This document shows, piece by piece, positions 1 through 10,958 of a stretch of 64,000 nucleotides of DNA. How positions within the stretch are numbered: the stretch's first letter is position 1; each line of letters begins with the position of its first letter. The position numbers were made by a program, and so were the translations under genes. The notes under the pieces are model-generated. The model was given only the letters and a program-made list of their open reading frames with translations, was not told where the DNA came from and did no database searches. This DNA comes from Sphaerulina vaccinii (lineage: Eukaryota; Ascomycota; Dothideomycetes; Mycosphaerellales; Mycosphaerellaceae), in the NCBI GenBank assembly GCA_022570795.1, contig JAKUDP010000001.1, forward strand, positions 2,604,001-2,668,000, given 5' to 3'.

Positions 1-179
1 AGGTCACTATGAAGCGCCACGAACTCGAAAGTCAGCTTCACGATCTCCACGCCTCCGACACGGAGCGTGAGCAGAAAGCGACTCGGCTGAGCTTCAAGAT
101 TCAAGAAGTCAAGAAGCGAGCTTCGATCAAGCAAGCTGGCGTCCGTCTCCTCGAAGCAGAACTCGAAGCCATGAAATGA
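1..179 (+). CDS. C-terminal end of a coiled-coil protein (5' partial)
   Basis: The frame is open from the window edge to a TGA at 177-179. The visible 58 or so residues are very rich in Glu, Lys, Arg and Gln with heptad-like Leu spacing (ESQLHDLHASDTEREQK and RLLEAELEAMK), so a C-terminal coiled coil is likely. A Met codon at 9-11 lies in frame, but the frame stays open upstream, so the true start is probably outside the window. The protein family cannot be named from this tail. Confidence 0.6.
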   Translation, partial: VTMKRHELESQLHDLHASDTEREQKATRLSFKIQEVKKRASIKQAGVRLLEAELEAMK

Positions 180-924
180 GGTCGGTGAATCGTCGAGGAT
201 TGGATCTTTATAGCTGAGCACTACTGACAGACAATAGGATACCGACGAGAGAGGGTGGAGATTATTTCTAAACAGCCGGGAACACCAAGCTGACGAGGGC
301 GTGAACAAGGTGCAATCGCCTTTTTGTTGCGGATCAGAGACTGGATGCAGGTTGGGACTTTTGGGGAAGTGAGTCTAACTATGAATCACGAGATATGAAT
401 AACGATGAAAAGTTACTTGATTACCCCCTCCACGTCACAGGCCTCTCTGCAGACATAATGTTGACTGTGCTGCCTAGGTTGCAGACGTGCTAGCGTAAGA
501 TCTCAGAGATACCTTACTGAGATACAACTAGGTTCCATTCTGGCTATGTCCTTTGCTCACTTACTTCACATGCCAGGCCTCCCTGCGGACATGATGTTAA
601 CTGTGCTGCTTAGGTCCCAGACGTACCAGTCTAGCTTTCCGGGCGAGAGATCAGAGACGTGCTACACCAAGCTGACCGGGTGGTGACACGGCATATCTCC
701 ATAACTTCGCGCGAACTATGCTTACGGGAGGATACTGGGAGTGGCGCCTGTAAGCGAGATCGAGGTTAGAGAAGAATGCCACCAGGCTCCTTTTGGTAGT
801 GGTCGCTTATTACACGCACATGATGCTATGAGACGACAAGCGGCCATAAGTATACCGAAAGTTCTGCTCTGAAGAGCTGGTTACTACTACATCTTTCCAG
901 CTTCCAACCCATTCCCATCCCACC
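180..924. other. Intergenic stretch with one diverged direct repeat
   Basis: No coding frame is convincing here. The only structure I see is a diverged direct repeat of about 53 bp (438-490 and 574-628), listed separately. The last 100 bases probably hold the promoter and leader of the NTF2-like gene at 925. Confidence 0.5.
438..628. repeat. Two-copy diverged direct repeat (about 53 bp, 136 bp apart)
   Basis: Copy 1 (438-490) and copy 2 (574-628) share blocks such as CAGGCCTC, CTGC, GACAT, ATGTT, ACTGTGCTGC, TAGGT and CAGACGT, with scattered differences that are mostly transitions. The cause of the duplication is unknown. I see no coding capacity or terminal inverted repeats. Confidence 0.6.
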
Positions 925-1502
925 ATGAAACTCACCTCCCTCTTCACAACTCTAGTACTCTTCTCTCCAGTCCTGAGCGATTGCATACCGCAAACCCAAG
1001 CCTCAATCTTCGTCCAACTCTTCTCCGGCATTCTCAACAAAACAGACTCCAATGCCAACGAAACAGCAAATGCGATCCTTGCAGACGATTTCAAAGAATT
1101 CTCATACTCGAGTCCGTCATTGTTAGATCAACCAGTAAGCGCTACGGGGACAGGTCTAGTCTACAACAAAACATCTTGGATTGAGAAGAACTTGAGTGCG
1201 GCGAAGTCGAGGCAAGTCAGGTAAGTAAGCTCCCTGGCTTCATTCAGACATGATTATATGGCGTTTTCTGACGATTTTACAGTACGCTGGAAATACTCGT
1301 CGCTTGTCCCTTGGAAATAATTTGGATGTGGCATGCTACAGATGGAACTTATCCTGTACAAGGAATCAACATTTTTGGAATGAGTATCAGCAGCGCAGGC
1401 AAGCTGCAGGCTGAGACTTTGAGGGAAGAGTTTGATAGTATTGCTGCTGGATTGAATGCTGGGGTGATTGAGAGGATTGTGAATGGTACGGTAAAGACGT
1501 AG
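925..1502 (+). CDS. Secreted NTF2-like (SnoaL-type) protein
   Basis: Two exons, 925-1220 and 1283-1502, with a 62-bp intron (GTAAGT..TTTTACAG), encode 171 residues. The first 18 residues form a signal peptide (MKLTSLFTTLVLFSPVLS). The mature part resembles the small fungal NTF2-like family: a helix with FVQLFSGILNKTDSNANE, then ILADDFKEFS as in the family's cone-shaped fold, and after the intron the strand ACPLEIIWMWHATDGTYPVQ followed by GINIFGMS. Several Asn-X-Ser/Thr sites fit passage through the secretory pathway. Activity is unknown; such folds act as enzymes or bind small ligands. A second NTF2-like gene lies at 3971-4463. Family assignment is by motif memory only. Confidence 0.7.
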
Positions 1503-1558
1503 GACGTTGAGTAATAGAAGCAGTGTATGAGTTGCGAGCTGGCGTGGCATTGATCTAT

Positions 1559-2512
1559 CTATCCCTCCCGAATACTCACGGCCACTTCTTTACACTTCTC
1601 GTCACCAAACGAGTGTCTCCGCGAAGAGCTTTCTGAGCTTGACTCAGAACCATACCAAACTCGTTCATCTTCCGCAGCCACCTGTGTCTTCTTCGCGACC
1701 GACTCTCGAGTCCACATAACTCCCCACACTGCACTGTATATTGCGATCATCCCAGCCGCATAGCCAAAGACATGCAGAACGACACCCTGCCATCCCCAAG
1801 CTGGGTTCATCCATTCATAGACATATATCCCTTGCAGCCCTTTGGTGATGTACGCCACTCCTAGATAGAGACTTAGGCCTGTCAGGACCACAAGGAGGTG
1901 TGAGAAGAATGGCGGAGGAGGCACAGCGCTGAACACGATCTCGAATATCGCGAAGAGGCTATTAAGTCCGTGGACGGAAATGTTGATCCATTGCGTAAAG
2001 CGGCTATCGGTAGGCCATGGTCCGCCGTACATTGTTCCCCAGTAGACGGTACTGACAAGGAATGGATAGGTGGTTATCGTTGTGAAACAGAGAGAGTGGG
2101 CTAGTTGCATCCATCTCGGGAAGAGATCATGCAGATGGCTGATTCTCGATCCTTTCTTTGGCGCATATCGAGCGTAGGTAAATGTGTGCCATGCTGAGAT
2201 TGTGAAGTAGAAAGCCAGAGACCAGAATGTTAGAAATGTGAAGAAGCTGAAAGATTTGGCTATGAACCATTTCCCGAGGATGAGTGTATAAGTTGGGATG
2301 TTGACATCTCGGAGTGTGTTTGGTGCGTATTCGAAGGATAGCCAGGTGTAGGCTACTATTATTGTTGTCCAGCAGTAGAGTGCTATCAGGGCTCGTAGAC
2401 AAGCTAGGACTGTGGGAGAGACGAGGTGTGATCGACAGAAGGTCGCGGATGTGTCGAATTGGGTTCTTGAGGGTGGATAGCCCAGGGAGGTGGGTGAGAG
2501 CGGGTTGTACAT
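1559..2512 (-). CDS. FAR-17a/AIG1-like integral membrane protein
   Basis: A single exon of 317 residues with about six hydrophobic segments (roughly residues 38-58, 75-110, 140-160, 180-200, 205-225, 245-265) and a Ser-rich, charged cytosolic tail. The stretch SVHGLNSLFAIFEI followed by a loop with several Pro, then LSLYLGVAYITKGLQGIYVY, matches the pattern of fungal proteins annotated FAR-17a/AIG1-like. In animals, AIG1 and ADTRP are membrane threonine hydrolases of fatty-acid esters of hydroxy fatty acids; the His in SVHG is the kind of conserved residue expected, but I cannot confirm the catalytic Thr. Its 3' end converges on the NTF2-like gene, 57 bp apart. Confidence 0.65.
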   Translation of the reverse strand: MYNPLSPTSLGYPPSRTQFDTSATFCRSHLVSPTVLACLRALIALYCWTTIIVAYTWLSFEYAPNTLRDVNIPTYTLILGKWFIAKSFSFFTFLTFWSLAFYFTISAWHTFTYARYAPKKGSRISHLHDLFPRWMQLAHSLCFTTITTYPFLVSTVYWGTMYGGPWPTDSRFTQWINISVHGLNSLFAIFEIVFSAVPPPPFFSHLLVVLTGLSLYLGVAYITKGLQGIYVYEWMNPAWGWQGVVLHVFGYAAGMIAIYSAVWGVMWTRESVAKKTQVAAEDERVWYGSESSSESSSRRHSFGDEKCKEVAVSIREG

Positions 2513-3970
2513 TGTAGCTTTCGATGCCAGTACTCAATTGGAGAGGTGAGCTGCTGGAGGAAGAAAGTAGACTGCAGAACAAGTAAGGATCGTCAACACT
2601 GCCATACCTATATCACTGCTTTGCGGGTCTGCAGAGAGTCAATCTCTTCTGATACGGCATATTGGCGGTCTGTCCGTTTGGGTGGCTTGCGTGAACAAAG
2701 GCTCAAAATTGTTGCATTTCCCGATACTGATCAGCCTTATGGATCCGCACCAGATCTGGACGAGCGCCTATCTGCTTTTCACGCATGAAGGCGTGAAGTG
2801 AGCCTATGAAAGGACGTGTCGACTCGTGGCAGCGGCATTCACATGCCAACCACGCGACATTTAGCGCTGAATAAGCTTTCCACAAATCAACGTGGCTTGC
2901 GTTTTTCGGTGAGACCGTGGTATAGGGCTGGAGCTCTTTCCACACTTCGCCAGATATGGGTGATGCACTGCCAGTCATTCAGCGGTGGTCCCGGACGGAT
3001 ACTCATCGTTGGCGCTGCTCTTGTTTCTCCCTAAGAACGGCGGGCGCAGAGACTGACGCGTCTCAGCGCGTGAAGATGCTGCTTGTACGCTTCATGAATT
3101 TGATAGTCGTTCGTATCAAGCTGCCATTTTCAATACATAGCAGTTTCCAAGACTTCTGGATGTTCGTCTGATGACATAGAGATGGAGGTTTTGTACGATG
3201 TCAAAGAAGGAGAAGTTGACGTTGGAGGAGGAACAGCTTGCCAAGGCACTACGCGAGTCATGTCACTTGCAGTCGCGCTGTGTCTTCTTCTCTTCTTCAA
3301 AAACACCATCTATGTTACCATGCTGTGCAATAGCATCGTCCACGCAGCTGTACTCGATACCAAGAAAGTCCTAGGAACAGGTTCCACTGGTCTGGCCTTC
3401 GTACAAGGCCGCAGCACACGCAAGCCATCCAAGGCCTTGAAGACTGACAGGATCAGCTCCTACCCTGCTCTACACCACACGATCTGATCATCAAGAGGAT
3501 ATCGCTGCAGGAGATGTTCAACTAGGCTCAAATTGTGCGCTAGGCACCGCTCAGCAGCACTGGCAACACCACGGCTCCCGTCTGTTACAGCGCCACGACT
3601 GGGTCTAGCAGCATAGGCCTCAATCCGCACAGGCTTGTCCTGGACAACACACCGCCTGCTCTGACTAAATCCAAACGAGTCGAGAGTTACTGTCGCTGCT
3701 GAGTGGCTCCTCGAAAGGTCTGCACTAGCTCATGTCTCGATCTTGACTTCAAATTTCGGGCCCGACGTCGAAGTGAGGGCTCATTGTAACTCACGAGTGG
3801 GGCCTCGCAGACTCAATAATGCTGATTGTGAGTAAGATATGCGGTACTACATGGTAGTCTTATCGACAGTGATCGAGCTCCAGTCCAGATACAACGTCTT
3901 GGGCGTCGTTGGCATTTCCCGCCATAGTCAGGACAATCTGAAGTACAGCAGCCTCTATTGCATTCGTGAT
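2513..3970. other. 1.46-kb stretch without a recognised gene
   Basis: Short open frames occur on both strands, the longest coding about 100 residues at 3182-3487 (+) with one hydrophobic stretch. None shows a known domain, splice signals joining frames, or clear codon bias. I see no repeats or RNA genes. Confidence 0.4.
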
Positions 3971-4463
3971 CTAAGCAGCCGACTTGACGAAGGGTGCTAC
4001 TTCACCAGGGTTTCCGCCCTCAGCAACATGGCTGATGTCTTGAATCGAGGTAATCATCCATACGTCTTTCTCTGGATCTTTCCACATGCAGAAGTTGTTC
4101 GAACCGTAATGATCTAGCTATCACACGCACAAGTTAGCCCGGTCAAAGCCAATCACGAAGACTGCCACTTACCTTTCCATTCTCCAAGAATTTGTACGGC
4201 GTCCAAACAGTCGCAAAAGCGCCATCGATGTGCTCGATTTCATCGAAGCTGATTTCATCCATTTCCACATCGGCCGGAACGTTTTTGTCCATGCTGTCTA
4301 AGATACCCACGATCGTCGATAGTTTCGGGATGCCATTGCGTATGTTACAAGCTGGTGCGTCTGGAATGCACATCTGTCGCATGCTGGCCGTGTCGCGAGC
4401 CTTGATAGCAGCAAGAAATGCTTTGGCTGTAGTCAGTGGAATAGACTTGCCCTGAAGTGCCAT
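3971..4463 (-). CDS. NTF2-like (SnoaL-type) domain protein
   Basis: Exon 1 (4463-4173) and exon 2 (4117-3971) are joined by a 55-bp intron (GTAAGT..TGATAG) and give 145 residues. I start at the ATG at 4463, just before LQGKSIPLTTAKAFLAAIKA, because the open frame above it lacks an upstream ATG and contains a splice-acceptor-like TTTCAG, so an earlier exon cannot be excluded. Exon 2 was found by reading past the donor: it gives LDHYGSNNFCMWKDPEKDVW then MITSIQDIS, the typical last strands of the fold. No signal peptide is visible, unlike the gene at 925. Function is unknown. Confidence 0.7.
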
Positions 4464-4710
4464 GGCAGTGCAGTTCTCAACCGCTGCTTCTCTCCCCTGA
4501 ATACACTTATTGAAAGATGTGGCTGAAAAGTGTGTAAGTGCTGCTTGCACCTTATAGCTGAAGGATCGGGTCAGCGTGGCATGTCGATCAAAAGGATCAG
4601 CTAGGGCTTGCGATTTCGCGGTTATAACCCCGTACTGATCTCAGACTCGAACACGGGACTTCCAACCAGCAAAAGTTGAGTAGCCACGAAGTCGAGCAAA
4701 ATGAGTCAAA

Positions 4711-4793
4711 AGCTGCGACCCGGATTTGAACCGGGGACCTGGAGGATAATGCTAATTGCAACCTCATGACTTAGACCACTAGTCCACCACAGC
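4711..4793 (-). tRNA. tRNA-Cys(GCA) with a 9-nt intron
   Basis: Read on the minus strand the molecule folds fully: acceptor stem GCTGTGG/TCGCAGC (with wobbles), T8 and G9, D stem GACT/AGTC, anticodon stem TGAGG/CCTCC with a mismatch at its first pair, 5-nt variable loop AGGTC, and T arm CCCGG-TTCAAAT-CCGGG. The anticodon loop reads TTGCAA, then a 9-nt insert TTAGCATTA, then T, placing the intron after position 37 as in eukaryotic tRNA genes. Anticodon GCA and a U at discriminator position 73 both fit cysteine. The gene ends in TTTT (4711-4708). A box and B box (GGTTCAAAT) are intact. Confidence 0.85.
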
Positions 4794-4984
4794 TTGATAG
4801 CGACACATGGTATGTTCTGTATACATACATCACCTCCTCATATTAGGTAGGGCAAGTGCGTCTCACACGGACGTGTTTCTGTCTTAGCACGTAACGACAG
4901 TGCCTTTCATTCATAGCCGATCTATTCGAACGCCAGGAAGTCGCACAACATATCTTCGTTCGTCATGGCCTTCTCTGGCCATGT

Positions 4985-7315
4985 CTAGGACCTCAGCACT
5001 TCGATGACATCCTTGTCTGGGTTCTTCTGATCCCCATCCCATGGCCCGCTTTCTGCCTCAGACTTTGCCTTCTCACTGACAGTCTCACCCACGATAACTT
5101 CGGCGACCGGCTCAACATTGCTGTAATCAGAATACTGGCCTTGAGTTGGAATGTCTTGTCGATATGCTGTCGGAAGAATGAGCGTGTCTTCGTCATGCGT
5201 GAGTGTACCTTCTCCTAGCCCTGCAGGTGGAAAGAACTTGTTAAGGGCATAGTAGACGATAGAAGAAAGGAAGAAGCCTAAATTCTGTCAGTAAGTGGCA
5301 CAGTAGAAGAGCTAAATTTTCAACATACCTGTGAGGAATCCCAAACGACTAAGTTTCATCCAGGCATTCGGCGACTTGTCCAAGTTCGAGACTCCCACTG
5401 GGAACGATGTCAGCTGGGCTCTCTGGTAAGGCGAGTGTGTGGGAACTTACTGATGTATCCTGGCATTGCAGGCCAGATACCAATCAAGAACGCAGCGAAT
5501 GCTCGCAGATTGAAGCCGTGCCAGAACCAATAGATGGATTGGTCGTTGCCGCGATACAGATCGTCCATCTTGATGAGTCTCTTTCGAACAATCCAGAAGT
5601 CTGTGACGTGAATGCCAGAGCATGGTCCATAGAAGATGCCGAACCTATCACGAGCAAAGTCAACAGCAAGCTCCGCTACGCAGAAGCCACACCTGTACGC
5701 AACACTCACCCGTTCAGGACGGCAATGAAGGTCTTGGCATTCACGGTCAAGCTCCAAGGATTGGTAGCGATAGCAACAAAGGCAATGATATATGCACTGC
5801 GGAAATTTAGACACACGTTATTCCTGTAGAGCGCGCTTCGCCAGTACTTACCCTCGTCTGATGTTGATCCACTTGGGAGCATAAGCCTGCATGTCCATTG
5901 AGACCGCAGTGGAGTTAAGAATGACATTCACACAGATCTGTGCCCAGGCGCACACTGCTGATGCGAAGAAACTAGAGAGCGTCAGTGAGTACATTGTATG
6001 ATCGCTGGAGTAGAATACTTACACGCCTGCTCGCGACGAGGTAGAGTTGTTGTGATACTTCTGAATTTCTCGTAGAAGCAGATACGGTTGCCAGTACGCA
6101 GCACCTAGAGTCTGACTCGCAGCAGATGTAGCTACGATGCCGAGAGCGAAGACGGTGTAGGTCATTACGATCAAAGCGATGGCTTGTGTGACTTGTAGCC
6201 TCGTCATTGGAATGGTCGCCAATCGAGTCCAATTTGCTTGACCTAAGCTGACTGTGCCCATGTTGCCTAGGACAGCTGTAGCACCATAGATGACAGCCCA
6301 AGCTGTGGCAGTGTTAGCATTGACTGCAGTCTCTGAACAAATGAGGTATGTCCACCTTCTGAATTGGCCAAGATCGTGTCAGTCTTGTAATCATGTGCAA
6401 AATATGGACCAGCTGTGCCATTGGCGTGATGAACGGACCAGATGAGAAGACCTTAACGTACAGTCAGTAGAGTTCCCAATCATTAATGGCACTTGACGCA
6501 CCGAAGACTGTCATGGTGAAGCCCGCGAACGAGGCTAAGAACGGCCACTTGAGCCTTTCCGGTGGCATCCAGATGATGAACATGTCTGTACTGTGTGTCA
6601 AATCGCCGAATTACCACTTCTCGTGCAAAGCTGTACTCACAGATCACATTATAGATGATATATCCAATGAAGTCTCTCAGCTCCATATTTCCACCAGCCA
6701 AAGGATGAGACCAGTTCGCCCACCTCAGTGACCATGTTCCAATGCAGGTTGATATTGCCTGGGCTCCCCACCACGATTCGATGCCATTCCATACAACTCC
6801 AGGAATGACTCGAATCAAGATCGGGAGGTAAGTGCCTTTCATGCCAAAGGAGCATCTTGCAGCGACGTTGTAGCATATGTGATGAGTGCCGCCTTGCCAC
6901 TGTAGAATAGTCTCATATCAGCCGCATGGTCGAGTGTAACATGGCTGAGCCAGACTTACGCTGCAGAGTACGCAGAGTGCTGCCAGTGCAAGCGGCGAGA
7001 AGATGCCGGATGCAAGTGCTTGCTTTCCACTGAGACCGAAGGCGATCAAAGCAGAGCCTGTGGAGTAGTTGTAGATAGCGAAGCTGCCGGTCGACCAGAA
7101 GGAGACATAGTCCCACTCTCTCCAGGTTCTCTTGTCCCTCGTTAATGGAATCAGATCTATATTGGTCGTTAGTGAACTGCTGTCATTCAGTGTCAGTACA
7201 ATGGCTCACCAGGTGATGTGTATAGATCGATCTTATAGCTCCCAGTCTCAGGCTGAGCGACTTCGAACTTCTTCAATCTCTGCCGCAGTCCTGATGTGCT
7301 GGGCTGTGGCTCCAT
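4985..7315 (-). CDS. NCS1-family nucleobase/allantoin permease
   Basis: Eleven exons: 7315-7210, 7156-6960, 6899-6641, 6585-6502, 6451-6356, 6302-6023, 5971-5852, 5796-5710, 5644-5451, 5397-5329, 5277-4985. All junctions keep frame and give 594 residues, the usual size for fungal Fur-type NCS1 carriers. The start follows family logic: a short N-terminus before DLIPLTRDKRTWREWDYVSF. Hallmarks in order include WSTGSFAIYNYSTGSALIAF, PERLKWPFLASFAGF, VLGNMGTVSLGQANWTR, YAPKWINIRRG, NPWSLTVNAKTFIAVLNGFG and YRGNDQSIYWFWHG. About twelve membrane segments are present. The family imports uracil, uridine, allantoin or related purine/pyrimidine compounds by cation symport across the plasma membrane; the exact substrate cannot be read here. 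The donor of intron 5 (GTGGAC) is weak. Confidence 0.88.
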
Positions 7316-8032
7316 CTTTGTTCACTTCATACGAGCCTCTTAGGTCTGGCCTTTCTTCGTCCAAGCTGTGGACGGTGATACTCGAAAGGTTATACATCGA
7401 GTAGGTAAGCTAGATATCAGTCGTACTGATACAAGGTCTGGCCATCGCCAAACGAGCTTGTGAAGGCGCCGATAAGCTGATTGATGACCGGCACTTGCAG
7501 CAAGGTGAAGATCATGGTAGCGAACGACAGGGACAGTGACATACCTCTGGGCCACCACATGGTGAGTGCATGTTCGCATGGCGTAAAAGGTTCGTGCCTA
7601 AGTAGTCTATCCAACCATATGGTGCTATTTTCTGCCAGACCTTGCAGCTACGGCTGTGCTATGGGAGATCTCTTGTTGGCTGATGTCAAGATACACTTCG
7701 GTATGCGAGCATGCGAGGATGAAATCCTAGCACCGCCGGAGGCAAAGGCTCCATGGCCGCGGGCAGGATGTTGGAGTTCCCATGAGCAACGAAGAAAAGC
7801 CTTATCAGACACACGACTCTGCCAGGATTGTAGCACGCATTGGGCGAATAGATAGGCTCGATATCGAACTTTATTCTGCACCAGCTTCGACAAGCAGGAA
7901 GCTACCCATGTCGATGACTCCGCGTTCCACGTGCTGTAGCGTAAATACTGTTTCAGGTATCGTAGCATGTGCCAACATCACTTCTCATCCGAGAGCTCTT
8001 GGAAGAGATCTTTGCAAGCGAATTGTTCCGGC
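7316..8032. other. Intergenic stretch between permease and SET gene
   Basis: It lies 5' of the permease and 3' of the SET-domain gene, so it should hold the permease promoter. I see no supported gene, RNA or repeat. Confidence 0.5.
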
Positions 8033-9224
8033 TCACCTACGACCTGGTTGTATGCCTGCGCGAATCAAGTCTTTGTACTCCTTCTCAGTGAATGACTCTG
8101 CATGTAATGCGCCATTGACGATGTTGCCCGTGTAGATTGCAAATGCATCCCAGAACTGGGGGACTTTGAGCTGTGTTCACACGTTAGCTCTTCGAGACCA
8201 TGGACAGTATATCATGCTGGAGCGATCTTACGAAGAGTACGCCACCACCAACCACGTCGCTCTCCGCCATAGATGATGACAGTCTCTCGAGCGATCTGTA
8301 CTCATTCGACCTCTTGCCTCGTGTGTTCGCAGTGCCAGTGAGTGCCTTCTCTTGCCATGCCATGACGATTCTGACTGATGGTAAGATGCACATGTCCTGA
8401 TCTTGGCTCATCTGGGTCGCAAGAAGCGCGGCAGCTTTACCATAGCAGAGAGCTGCCTGATGACCATGCAAGCTTTCGGCCTCAAGGAGCCTTGCATACA
8501 GGAAGCTGTACGCAATACTCTGGCTCACGGTCAACGGCCGCCGCAGAGGAAATGTGTCGACTCCATCGAGGATTTCCGGTGCCTCTGCTTGTGCTTGTGT
8601 CATGGTTGCTAAGGCTTCCATCATTCTCAGGTCCGGAGGCTCTTTGCCTTGAAGCTTCGACGACAAGACGTGCATGAGCGCGCGGCGCCAGTCACTGAGA
8701 TGCTGTGCTTCCGGAGCCAGGTTGCAAGCCGAGCAATTGCATGTGAATCCATAGTACACTTTCAACGCTCCAGCTCTTTGCTGACATGTCATGCCGTCGA
8801 AACCGGGATTGTATGAGATGAAGATCTCCTCGCCTTCATTGATTGACTTTACCGCAATGATGCTTGGACATTCCGCAGGACCCGTCATCTCAGCATTGGG
8901 AAGGCAGGAATGGTTGAGGCGCGAAATCTCCAGAAAGAGCTTACCACAGCCATGGTCCCCGAAGGCGTTCCCCTTGTAGATGCGAAACAACTGTGATTTG
9001 TAAGGTCTGTGGCTTTCGTGTAGCTGTAAGAAGCGTTCTTTCTTGTCGTTGCTCAACTCGTCGAAGGCTCTCTGAACATCAGTTTCTGTGATCTTGAGAG
9101 GGTCTTTGCGAATGATGATTGCTGCAGCTTCCGTCATAAGCGTTGTGCCAGCTGGAATGGCTTTCTTAGCGAAGACTCCATATCCGCAGCCTGTCGAGGC
9201 TCTGATGCTGTAGAGCTTGGGCAT
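8033..9224 (-). CDS. SET-domain protein (SMYD-like class without MYND finger)
   Basis: Exon 1 is 9224-8232 and exon 2 is 8170-8033, with a 61-bp intron (GTAAGA..AACACAG); 376 residues. The SET domain begins at once (IRASTGCGYGVFAKKAIPAG, the G-x-G-x-F opening), carries RLNHSCLPNA (NHSC at 104-107), then EGEEIFISY (about 130-138), and ends with a zinc-binding post-SET motif TCNCSAC (161-167). The C-terminal 200 residues are helical and end in the exon 2 sequence LKVPQFWDAFAIYTGNIVNG. The family methylates lysines on histones or other proteins; the substrate is unknown. There is no MYND finger between the split SET halves, as in many fungal SET proteins of this type. Confidence 0.8.
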
Positions 9225-10013
9225 TGTGGCGGTGCGGTAGATATTGGAGTATTAGAGATGCACAGGTAGAAAATAGGTTCTGTAGTCGTCTCGTGAATGG
9301 TCAGTAGTCTGGAAGTGGTTTTGGTAATGAACAGAAGTGAAGCGATCACTTCGTTTCACCTGATGCGCGTTTGCAGTGTCGGTGACAAGAGAAGTGAGAA
9401 GATCACTTTCTTTCACTCTGTGCGTTTGCAGTACTGGCCCACCATGCTCATAGCTTGTGCATCGAGATATGCAGGTGGCCGATAGAGTGGGTTCTTGCTG
9501 GATTGTGCTTCTCACTAAAAATGGGCGGCACACGGTCATTCTAGAGGCCGGTCAACTGTATATACGCTGTAGCGCGGCGCGAGCGCGAGCCGACATCTGC
9601 CAGATTGCGACATGTTGCTATACTTCGATACGAAGGCCTGCTGAAGGAAACGCATGAGAAGAAAAAGTGGTGATGGTGGTGGAAGGAGAGGAACAGGAAC
9701 GCGAGTGAGAGACTTGGCTGCGCGGGATGACGGGCGCTAGCAAAATGTCCTGGGATTCTTCTTCTACTGCATATATAACACCTTCTTCCTCTCCTCCACT
9801 CTTGGCGGACATGAACTAGCGACGTTCTCACCAGTACTCACCACCATTGATTTGGCACTCAGCCTCGTCTCAATGCACAGTGTCTCGCCCACGAAGCACT
9901 CAACGTCGATCATGCACCGCCATCGTCTCCCTCCTGGCAAAGTCTACGTGCATCAAGAACAGCCTTAACACAGCTTCGTCGCCCTCTCAAGCTCTCTACC
10001 TGGCCGGAGCCGT
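9225..10013. other. Intergenic stretch holding dispersed element copy A
   Basis: Apart from the dispersed element at 9722-9812, I see no supported gene. A short imperfect duplication is visible near 9330-9425, where AAGTGAAGCGATCACTTCGTT and GAAGTGAGAAGATCACTTTC surround similar CTG/TTTGCAGT words. The promoter of the SET gene should lie next to 9225. Confidence 0.4.
9722..9812 (-). repeat. Dispersed element, copy A
   Basis: Read on the minus strand: a purine-rich tract (GGAGGAGAGGAAGAAGG), TATATA, then AATCCCAGGACATTTTGCTA and GCGCCCGTCATCCCG. The same order of blocks occurs at 33555-33645 and 63505-63605. All three copies can be read in one frame giving SQDI(L/W)LAP. Here that frame starts at an ATG at 9812 and codes 64 residues ending at 9618. 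Whether the element is coding, promoter-like or mobile is unknown. Confidence 0.6.
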
Positions 10014-10783
10014 TCACATCTCCTTTGGCGGCAGCGTCGGCGGACCACACCGACGTTCACTATCGACCTCATTCCTCGTCTGCTCCCTACTCTTGATCAC
10101 GACAACAACAAGTACACCGCATAACATCACAGCAATTGGTATTGATAGCCATCGTCCAGCGATCTACGAACAGGTCAGAAACCTACGACACGCGGACCAG
10201 AGTCATAATTGACTTACAGCTTTCCGACATATATTCCTCTTTTCCGAATCATGTCTGTCGAAAATGAGATACATCTGACATGCCCAAGACTCGTGCGTAT
10301 AACGCCCAGTCGAAGAGCGGTCTGTATAATGCCACGTAGAACTTCGATGTACTTCGACAGTTGCGGCTATGAATATGGCTAAATTGATCAGGATAGCGAC
10401 AATCAAGGCAGCATGGAGGAGTCTTCGGTAAGCGTTGGAGGACATATGCTACGACTTTCTCAGCATCCCTGTTGGGAGTAAGGAGGTAATATAGCACTAA
10501 CCTCGTAGTAGAAACTTATCCTGTAAAGGATACCAATCAGAACTACGGCGATTGTGATTGAGGCAGAAGCTAGTAAAGCATTGCTTGCACTGTACTCGTA
10601 GTGTTCGGGGGCCTCCGAGAGCTCTCCAATGTACTTTCCGCCTGGAGCATAGGTCATGCCATACGCCGAGGCGGAGCTTAGGTCGTTGCGGATCGTGACT
10701 TGTAGGCCGATTGATATGAACGACAAGATTGTTGCAAGAGATAGGCACGCAATATGTATGGAATTAAGACGTGCTTCTTTCAT
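10014..10783 (-). CDS. Four-TM membrane protein, unknown family
   Basis: Three exons (10783-10502, 10448-10218, 10163-10014) joined by introns of 53 and 54 bp give 220 residues. Each exon contributes transmembrane helices: SIHIACLSLATILSFISIGL and NALLASASITIAVVLIGILY in exon 1, LLHAALIVAILINLAIFIAA in exon 2 and WLSIPIAVMLCGVLVVVVI in exon 3. The layout resembles small fungal tetraspan or MARVEL-like proteins, but I recognise no diagnostic motif. The exon 3 frame was chosen because it gives a clean helix followed by a polar tail. An open frame on the opposite strand (9847-10212) overlaps exon 3 and is treated as a shadow. Confidence 0.6.
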
Positions 10784-10958
10784 TGTCGTGTTACGTGGAG
10801 TGCAACGAGAAGACGGGCAGTCGCATCATGCTTGATGTAGGCAAGATACTGTGCCGTACGAGCATCTGCATATGCCAAGACGCCAAGGGCGCTTTCCAGT
10901 GCAGTGACTTGCGAGATCTCAGCTCCTCCTGGCGCGTATCGCTCGAACTACACAGCCC

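Noticed and set aside
3182..3487. 101-codon frame with a hydrophobic stretch
   Set aside because: No signal other than openness; surrounding 1.4 kb lacks coding character.
7417..7614. 65-codon frame with a membrane-like stretch upstream of the permease
   Set aside because: It does not join the NCS1 frame, and the permease start at 7315 is supported by family length.
9847..10212. 121-codon frame on the plus strand
   Set aside because: It overlaps exon 3 of the four-TM gene in antisense and has no recognisable feature.
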